A stretch of 6,669 nucleotides of DNA from a bacterium. Its GTDB lineage: Bacteria > Oederibacteriota > PGYV01 > DSBP01. The notes under the pieces were generated by a model. That model saw nothing but the letters and a program-made list of their open reading frames with translations, was not told the origin of the DNA and searched no databases. The stretch covers positions 1 to 6,669 of the forward strand of contig DSBP01000006.1 of assembly GCA_011049465.1 (NCBI GenBank), written 5' to 3'. Positions 1-4,110 of the stretch are shown here, in pieces (the stretch's first letter is position 1; each line of letters begins with the position of its first letter). A program made the translations under genes and the position numbers.

Positions 1-27
1 CAACAGAAATGTCTTAAAAGCATTCAT
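1..27 (-). CDS. 5' end of an unidentified gene, cut by the window edge
   Basis: Only nine codons are visible, reading MNAFKTFLL. The start is supported by a strong Shine-Dalgarno sequence AGGAGG at 34-39, six bases before the ATG at 27-25. A lysine followed by Thr-Phe-Leu-Leu would suit the beginning of a signal peptide or membrane segment, but nine residues cannot prove this. The gene follows the PilZ gene on the same strand after a 64-base gap with no clear terminator, so the two may be co-transcribed. No function can be assigned. Confidence 0.6.
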
Positions 28-33
28 GGTAGG

Positions 34-39
34 CCTCCT
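34..39 (-). promoter_or_regulatory. Ribosome binding site of the left-edge gene
   Basis: The minus strand reads AGGAGG, then CCTACC, then ATG. This spacing is close to ideal and is the main evidence that a real gene starts at position 27 and continues beyond the window. Confidence 0.65.
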
Positions 40-62
40 GCTGTGTAATATTAAGATATCTG

Positions 63-88
63 AGGCAGGCTGTTTATTCCGCCCGCCT
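63..88. repeat. Imperfect hairpin between the PilZ gene and the left-edge gene
   Basis: The arms aggcaggc (63-70) and gcccgcct (81-88) can form an 8-bp stem with one G-T wobble and a 10-base loop. It lies just after the PilZ stop codon. Read on the minus strand, the stem is followed by CAGATATC rather than a T tract, so it is not a typical intrinsic terminator. It could stabilise the 3' end of the PilZ transcript or attenuate it weakly. The palindrome agatatct (54-61) sits next to it. Confidence 0.35.
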
Positions 89-91
89 TTG

Positions 92-463
92 TCAGTTGTT
101 TATCATTTCCTCTATTAAAGCCTTATCTTCATCTTTCAGGACAAGAAACTCAATGCCTGTCCTGTATTTGCCGATACTTGAGTCTTTTGCCGACCACCTT
201 ACTTCCGCGAATGTTATTATCGGGTCCGGCTTCTTGTCCGTTGACATCTCAATTCTCAAAATCTGCTCCGCTGCTATCTCCTCATCGTCTATAAGCTGTA
301 TGCCGCCGAGGCTTATATTCGCGCTTTCCACCTCTGCGCGCTCAACCTGCTTCTTAATATCAGCAATCTCAGAGGGAGCCGAGACAACCCTGTACTTAAC
401 CCTTATATTCGCGTCAATCCTCTTAAACTTTCTTCTTTCAACATATATCTGTCCTTCAGGCAT
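92..463 (-). CDS. PilZ-domain protein, probable c-di-GMP receptor
   Basis: This 123-residue protein is a single PilZ domain. The two classical c-di-GMP-binding elements are visible: the arginine motif around residues 10-15 (ERRKFKR, fitting RxxxR) and the N49-I-S51-L-G-G54 motif, which fits (D/N)xSxxG. The closing YRTGIEFL segment (residues 100-107) is also typical of the family. Between the two motifs is a charged, probably helical stretch (about residues 29-46, SEIADIKKQVERAE). It may be an insertion or a partner-binding element. No signal peptide or membrane segment is present, so it should be cytoplasmic. PilZ proteins change partner activity (motility, adhesion, exopolysaccharide or secretion) when they bind c-di-GMP; the partner is not evident here. 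The start is supported by AAGGAGG seven bases upstream and a nearby promoter. Binding itself is inferred from the motifs. Confidence 0.9.
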   Translation of the reverse strand: MPEGQIYVERRKFKRIDANIRVKYRVVSAPSEIADIKKQVERAEVESANISLGGIQLIDDEEIAAEQILRIEMSTDKKPDPIITFAEVRWSAKDSSIGKYRTGIEFLVLKDEDKALIEEMINN

Positions 464-470
464 CTTCGCA

Positions 471-477
471 CCTCCTT
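471..477 (-). promoter_or_regulatory. Ribosome binding site of the PilZ gene
   Basis: The minus strand reads AAGGAGG, then TGCGAAG, then ATG at 463. A near-perfect anti-16S match with seven-base spacing fixes the PilZ start codon. Confidence 0.75.
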
Positions 478-490
478 GTTCTTATATATA

Positions 491-518
491 ATTTTAACAG
501 CATACTGTTTTTTTTCAA
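491..518 (-). promoter_or_regulatory. Probable sigma-70-type promoter of the PilZ gene
   Basis: On the minus strand, TTGAAA (518-513) and TAAAAT (496-491) are separated by 16 bases. Each differs from the consensus TTGACA/TATAAT by one base. The surrounding DNA is A/T-rich, with TATATATAAG just after the -10 box. Transcription would begin near 484, giving a leader of about 20 bases that contains the ribosome binding site. This suggests the PilZ gene has its own transcription start, separate from the large genes upstream. It is a prediction from sequence only. Confidence 0.55.
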
Positions 519-636
519 GTGTTTTTCGCGGTATGTTTTTGAAGTAAACCGCGGGCGCGTGAATTATCTTTTGTAACCCCCTCAGTTACGATGGCAGGCA
601 AGACGTTTATACTAAAGATGGAATCCCGGTTTCCAT

Positions 637-678
637 AAAAACAACTTATCACGCATCAATGCGTTTAATCTTGTTTTT
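637..678. terminator. Symmetric A-tract/T-tract dyad, possible weak bidirectional terminator or protein-binding site
   Basis: The segment reads AAAAACAA (637-644), cttatc, ACGCAT (651-656), CA, ATGCGT (659-664), ttaatc, TTGTTTTT (671-678). Both the inner 6-bp arms and the outer 8-bp arms are perfectly complementary about the same centre, with six unpaired bases on each side. Flanking A and T tracts are typical of bidirectional intrinsic terminators. However, the inner stem is short, its loop is only two bases, and the T tract is offset by six bases. It lies about 300 bases beyond the stop codon of the large gene, where the end of that transcript would be plausible. Confidence 0.3.
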
Positions 679-720
679 TACAGATTGCTGCACAACCAAC
701 GCCCTAACGCAAACTGACGC

Positions 721-932
721 AGGCTGGGGCTGGTAGCGAAAAATTTCGTCGAGAACTCAGGGCGCGTCTGTGTTGCGCGCTATTCAACGCCATCCCAAAC
801 ACCCATGCCCTCCATAAGAGTCGCCGCACTAACACCCGCGCAAGCCTAACCGCGTAAATTCACGAGTCCCCGGATGAACAGGCTCGCCGCCGATGTAAAT
901 CGGCGAAATTTCTCCGCTGCCAGCCCCGGCCC
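721..932. repeat. Long imperfect inverted repeat (arms 721-753 and 899-932)
   Basis: The left arm begins AGGCTGGGGCTGGTAGCG and the reverse complement of the right arm begins GGGCCGGGGCTGGCAGCG. With one single-base gap, about 28 of 34 positions match. Five of the six differences are gaps or transitions, and three of them (positions 725, 734 and 748) would be G-U pairs if the plus strand were transcribed. The arms enclose about 145 bases. This is either an inverted duplication of a repeat or the main stem of a folded RNA. Confidence 0.55.
888..905. repeat. Perfect 7-bp hairpin with GTAA loop
   Basis: CGCCGAT (888-894), GTAA (895-898) and ATCGGCG (899-905) form a perfect stem. Read on the plus strand, the loop is GUAA, a member of the stable GNRA class; on the minus strand it is UUAC. 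The 3' arm is also part of the right arm of the long inverted repeat, so the two pairings exclude each other. Confidence 0.55.
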
Positions 933-973
933 ACCTCCAGTAAATTAGGAGGGGTTACTGTCTTTTCGTAAAA

Positions 974-3900
974 CTAATTGACATTATTGCTGTCAACGCT
1001 GAATTTTCTGATGATAACCATTTTGACAGGCTTAACTTCCCTCTCTCCCGACTTCTTAAGCCCTTCAACCACAACAACATAGGTACCGCTGCTCACAGGC
1101 GAGCCGCCCGGGCCCTTTAAGTTCCACAGCAGTGACCTCTCGGCAGGGTTTTGAACCCTGAACTGCCGCACCATCTCGCCCGCAATATTGTATATTCTGA
1201 TGACAACCGTGCCGTCAACAGGCGCGAACCACTCGATAACAGCCTGCACGTCCATTGTATCTGTTATAATAACAGGGTTCGGATAAACCTTCGGATACGC
1301 GCCGGGATTGTCCGGGTCGGTAATAACGCTTCCGTTTGCTTCGGTAAGTATGGTGACTGTTTTGGCTGCCACTACGCTGTAGCCGTCTCCTGTCTTTATC
1401 TCTACCTGCATCTCATAAATCCCGCTTGAAACATTCCTTCCGAACTCGTTTTTCCCGTCCCAGCTCATAGCCCCGGACCCGTAATTTATCAGTATATCCG
1501 TGTCTTTCCCCACATAAAGCACTTCCTCCATATTGCCGAGGTTAATCACTGTGTCCGGCGCTTTTGGCTCTTCCATTCTCTTTACAAGCTCGCCCGCGGA
1601 ATTATAAATGCTGACCCTCACATATTCCTCTGTCCTTAGAAGCGTGGTTTCTTTTATTGTTGTCTGGACATGGCCGTACTCATCTTTCACCGATATTTTT
1701 ATGTAATACACTCCCTGCCCGATATTCTGGCCGTTGTCATTTAGCCCGTTCCAGTTAAACTCCGAGTATTCCCCGCCAATCTGATCCGGCGTCCACACTC
1801 CCGGGAGCCTGAAAGTTATGCCGCCGTCAAGAGGGTTAAACACATCTCCCTCTATGCCGTTTACGAGCAGAAGAACTCCATCAAGGTTGTTGTTTGTCCT
1901 TGATTCCGTTATCAGCTTCACCCGCTCTCCCGCCTCATTATAAGCCTCGATTGTAAGGAGATACGGGAACGGCACGGGCGTTAAGGTCACAGTAGGCGTC
2001 GGTGTCGGCGTCGGCGTCGCCGTAAAAGTGGGCGTGGCTGTGAAAGTCGGGGTCGCCGTGCTTGTGGGCGTGGCGGTCGAAGTATAGGTGGGCGAGTTCG
2101 TGTTGGTGAATGTCGGCGTGGCTGTCGGCGTCGCAGTCGGCGTAAACGTGGGCGTGGCTGTCGGCGTCGCAGTCGGCGTAAATGTCGGCGATGTCGTATC
2201 CGTTACCGTAGGCGTGGCTGTCGGCGTAAACGTCGGTGTAAATGTCGGTGTGGCTGTGCGCGTATATGTAGGAGAATTGGTAATCGTAAACGTCGCTGTA
2301 GCTGTCCTCGTATATGTGGGTGATGTTGATTCTGTCACCGTCGGCGTTGCTGTCCGCGTCGACGTAAAAGTAAACGTCGGCGTTGCAGTGAATGTCGGCG
2401 TGGGAGAAAGCGTAAAGGTAAATGTCGGCGTTGCCGTAAATGTCGGCGTTGCCGTAAATGTCGGCGTTGCTGTCCGCGTCGACATAAAGGTAAACGTCAT
2501 TGTATATGTGGGAGTGTCCGGCCGCGTCTGCGTTACAGTCTGAGTGACTGTCGGAGAGTCAAATATGGTCGGTGTTATCGTAAGCGTCACAGTCCTTGTC
2601 GGCGTCGCCGTAAATGTCGGCGTTGCCGTATATGTCGGCGTAGGCGAGAGTGTAAAAGTAAATGTCGGAGTCGCTGTCCGCGTAAATGTAACAGTAGGAG
2701 TCGCCGTTCTCGTGCTTGTAAAGGTAAACGTCGGGGTGGCTGTAAATGTATAAGTTTGTGTAAATGTAAACGTGTACGTAGCTGTAATAGTAAACGTTTG
2801 AGTAATTGTCGGAGTCACGGTGAAGGTGTCGTCCGACGGGGTTATTGTAAAGGTAATCGAGGGGGTTATTGTCCTGGTAGCCGTAAATGTCGGCGTTGCG
2901 GTCCTTGTTGAAGTAAACGTGAATGTCGGGGTTGGAGACAGGGTAAACGTGGATGTCGGCGTCGCTGTCCTTGTGGCGGTCGCCGTAAACGTCGGCGTTG
3001 GCGACAAGGTAAACGTAAACGTCGGCGTCGCTGTCCTTGTGGCGGTCGCCGTAAACGTCGGCGTTGGCGACATCGTGAACGTAAACGTCGGGGTCGCTGT
3101 ACGCGTCGGTGTAGCCGTAAACGTCGGCGTTGGCGACAAGGTAAACGTAAACGTCGGCGTCGCTGTGCGCGTCGGCGTCGCCGTAAACGTAGGCGTCGGC
3201 GACATCGTGAACGTAAACGTCGGCGTCGCTGTACGCGTCGGCGTTGCCGTAAACGTCGGGGTCGGCGACATCGTAAACGTAAAGGTCGGCGTTGCCGTAA
3301 ATGTAGGTGTCGGAGTCCGCGTCGGCGTCGCTGTCGGCGTCGCTGTAAACGTCGGCGTCGGCGTCCTTGTCGGTGTAAAGGTCGGCGTTGAGTCTATTAT
3401 CTCCACAAGCGCGCAGTCGTATGAGTCCACAGAGTCAAGCGCGCAGTTTATTATCGCCCTGATTGTAGAAGTCGGCGTGGGCGTGGGTTCAGAACATGGC
3501 TCTCTCCCCGTATCCGGGTCAGGCGCTCCGCCTGAGAGAGTTTCCTCAACAAGCGCTCCATTTACATACATGGCAATTTTGTTTGACTGTCCGGTTGTAG
3601 GAAAATAGGTATAGTCATCACACGCGGGGTCAAACGGATTTTCTCCGGTTGCCTGTATATACGCATCCACTTTAACTGTGCCGCCCGGCTCCCATGTATT
3701 GCCTGTCAGCCTGAAAGTCACAACCTGATTGGCTTTTTTTCCCAAATCCTCACAATAGGGTATGGTGGCCGTTGACCTGTTAACCGTAAGGCTTTGATTT
3801 CCCTGATTCTCTATTCTTGTGTCATTTGTCCCCGAAGTAATTGTTCCGGTGCTGTAAAACCACATTTTAATCTCAACTGTAGTTGTATTAAGGTTAATAG

Positions 3901-4105
3901 TCTGTCCTGTCGTATTGTATATCCTGAAGGTAAACGAATGCCTGTCCCCATTGCCGCATCCGCCGCTTCTTGAGTCAATCCGGACATCAAAGGCCTGCAC
4001 TGACAAGGGAACAGCCATAAAAAATAGGGCCAGAAGCATAACGCTGAAAATATCAGCTTTAGCCCCGCTCTTTTTTCTCAGCTTTTTATGCCCTTCTGTA
4101 CCCAT
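974..4105 (-). CDS. Secreted CBM3-like protein with long Thr/Pro/Phe linker and C-terminal FlgD-like Ig modules
   Basis: This is a 1043-residue exported protein of unknown exact function. A signal peptide (residues 1-38) has a Lys/Arg-rich start, a hydrophobic core near 19-36 and a likely VQA/FD cleavage site. Residues about 39-188 resemble a family 3 carbohydrate-binding module: FTFRIYNTTGQTINL, then VTFRLTGNTWEPGG, then AMYVNGALV follow the order of conserved CBM3 strands. Residues 239-710 are a Thr/Pro/Phe repeat linker, and 711-1034 hold three FlgD/secretion-tail-like Ig modules (for example SIYNSAGELVK, SSGIYEM, VYPNPV, RIYNIAGEMVR). No catalytic domain is seen. The ATG at 4105 is preferred because AGGAG lies nine bases upstream; a TTG start at 4135 or the ATG at 4114 is less likely. 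It follows the DUF11 gene after five bases, probably in one operon. A surface adhesin or structural role is inferred. The stop is TAG at 974-976. Confidence 0.88.
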   Translation of the reverse strand: MGTEGHKKLRKKSGAKADIFSVMLLALFFMAVPLSVQAFDVRIDSRSGGCGNGDRHSFTFRIYNTTGQTINLNTTTVEIKMWFYSTGTITSGTNDTRIENQGNQSLTVNRSTATIPYCEDLGKKANQVVTFRLTGNTWEPGGTVKVDAYIQATGENPFDPACDDYTYFPTTGQSNKIAMYVNGALVEETLSGGAPDPDTGREPCSEPTPTPTSTIRAIINCALDSVDSYDCALVEIIDSTPTFTPTRTPTPTFTATPTATPTRTPTPTFTATPTFTFTMSPTPTFTATPTRTATPTFTFTMSPTPTFTATPTRTATPTFTFTLSPTPTFTATPTRTATPTFTFTMSPTPTFTATATRTATPTFTFTLSPTPTFTATATRTATPTSTFTLSPTPTFTFTSTRTATPTFTATRTITPSITFTITPSDDTFTVTPTITQTFTITATYTFTFTQTYTFTATPTFTFTSTRTATPTVTFTRTATPTFTFTLSPTPTYTATPTFTATPTRTVTLTITPTIFDSPTVTQTVTQTRPDTPTYTMTFTFMSTRTATPTFTATPTFTATPTFTFTLSPTPTFTATPTFTFTSTRTATPTVTESTSPTYTRTATATFTITNSPTYTRTATPTFTPTFTPTATPTVTDTTSPTFTPTATPTATPTFTPTATPTATPTFTNTNSPTYTSTATPTSTATPTFTATPTFTATPTPTPTPTVTLTPVPFPYLLTIEAYNEAGERVKLITESRTNNNLDGVLLLVNGIEGDVFNPLDGGITFRLPGVWTPDQIGGEYSEFNWNGLNDNGQNIGQGVYYIKISVKDEYGHVQTTIKETTLLRTEEYVRVSIYNSAGELVKRMEEPKAPDTVINLGNMEEVLYVGKDTDILINYGSGAMSWDGKNEFGRNVSSGIYEMQVEIKTGDGYSVVAAKTVTILTEANGSVITDPDNPGAYPKVYPNPVIITDTMDVQAVIEWFAPVDGTVVIRIYNIAGEMVRQFRVQNPAERSLLWNLKGPGGSPVSSGTYVVVVEGLKKSGEREVKPVKMVIIRKFSVDSNNVN
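1004..1975 (-). other. Three C-terminal FlgD-like Ig / secretion-tail modules
   Basis: Residues 711-1034 of the large protein contain three similar beta-sandwich modules, at about 711-825, 826-920 and 936-1034. Each shows an [IV]xAYNEAGE/[SR]IYN(S/I)AGE motif, a Trp-containing strand (FNWNGLND, SWDGKNEFGR, LLWNLKGPGG) and a GxY strand (GQGVYYIK, SSGIYEMQ, SSGTYVVV). This is the pattern of FlgD_ig and Por-secretion-tail-like domains. The last module begins with YPNPV, as in many C-terminal sorting tails, and ends with VKMVIIRKF. Whether it directs secretion or only forms a structural tail cannot be told. Confidence 0.7.
1976..3391 (-). repeat. Thr/Pro/Phe low-complexity coding repeat (linker)
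   Basis: About 1.4 kb encodes roughly 472 residues made almost entirely of Thr, Pro, Phe, Ala and Ser, with recurring TPTFTAT, TPTFTFT and SPTPTFT words. The middle part (about residues 403-545) is less regular and includes Asp, Ile, Val and Gln. The frame stays open throughout. Such a linker would be extended, and its many Thr/Ser are possible O-glycosylation sites (inference). In DNA the opposite strand is open as Val/Gly-rich frames, which is a by-product of the repeat. Confidence 0.9.
2900..3295 (-). repeat. Six tandem 66-bp (22-residue) repeats within the linker
   Basis: Residues 271-402 consist of six consecutive 22-residue units following ATPTFTFT(M/L)SPTPTFTA, then T(P/A)TRT. Units 1-5 differ by only a few residues (Met/Leu at position 9, Pro/Ala near the end); unit 6 is the most diverged. 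The unit length of 66 bp is a multiple of three, so gain or loss of a unit keeps the reading frame. DNA identity between units is high, for example gcgacaaggtaaacgtaaac recurs exactly at 66n spacing. Confidence 0.88.
3392..3469 (-). other. Cys-containing non-repeat island inside the linker
   Basis: Between the first short TPTPTS run and the main repeat, residues 213-238 break the low-complexity pattern with TIRAIINCALDSVDSYDCAL and then VEIID. The words NCALDSVDS and DCALVEIIDS look like a short internal duplication, each with one Cys (C221, C231). The two Cys could form a disulfide in the oxidising periplasm. No known domain was recognised. Confidence 0.45.
3542..3991 (-). other. CBM3-like (cellulose-binding-type) domain
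   Basis: Residues 39-188 of the large protein, directly after the signal peptide, follow the family 3 CBM outline: an N-terminal strand, HSFTFRIYNTTGQTINL (compare the PQFKVxNTGSSAIDL strand of CBM3), a following strand with aromatic residues (MWFYS), VTFRLTGNTWEPGGTVKV (compare xEPGAxVxIQGR), a DYTYF stretch (compare NDYSF) and AMYVNGALV (compare TAYLNGxLVW). The planar aromatic strip of crystalline-cellulose binders is not clearly kept, so the ligand may differ or binding may be lost. The comparison is from memory of the family. Confidence 0.65.
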
Positions 4106-4110
4106 AGCGT

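Larger units (their letters stand above)
573..958. repeat. Candidate MITE-like element bounded by imperfect inverted ends
   Basis: The segment begins GTAACCCC (573-580) and ends GGGGTTAC (951-958), an exact 8-bp inverted match. The similarity continues loosely inward: CTCAGTTACGATGG on the left against TCCTAATTTACTGG read inward from the right end. No flanking target-site duplication is obvious and there is no transposase, so this would be a non-autonomous or decayed element. Chance matching of G/C-rich ends is a real alternative. Confidence 0.3.
464..973. other. 510-bp intergenic region with no convincing gene, rich in inverted repeats
   Basis: This stretch separates the end of the large surface-protein gene from the PilZ gene. 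Both strands hold only short open frames (for example a 15-codon frame from 591 on plus and a 25-codon frame within about 795-718 on minus), none with a ribosome binding site. The last ~50 bases hold the PilZ promoter and ribosome binding site. The remainder (about 573-958) is full of inverted repeats, listed separately. No tRNA or rRNA sequence was recognised. Plausible explanations are a decayed non-autonomous mobile element, a structured RNA or 3' UTR of the upstream operon, or a mix. The sequence does not decide between them. Confidence 0.6.

Noticed and set aside
63..88. Intrinsic terminator after the PilZ gene
   Set aside because: The hairpin is followed by CAGATATC on the minus strand rather than a T tract, so it is listed only as a hairpin.
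96..491. Plus-strand open frame of 131 codons opposite the PilZ gene
   Set aside because: It mirrors the PilZ frame, and the PilZ protein has recognisable motifs, a ribosome binding site and a promoter.
591..638. Small plus-strand reading frame starting ATGGCAGGC in the intergenic region
   Set aside because: Only 15 codons and no ribosome binding site upstream.
2900..3295. CRISPR-like array
   Set aside because: The tandem 66-bp units have no unique spacers and are in an open coding frame.
2088..3608. Three plus-strand open frames encoding Val/Gly-rich proteins
   Set aside because: They are the reverse complement of the Thr/Pro repeat, which contains no stop codons in that frame. They have no separate start support and mirror the repeat exactly.
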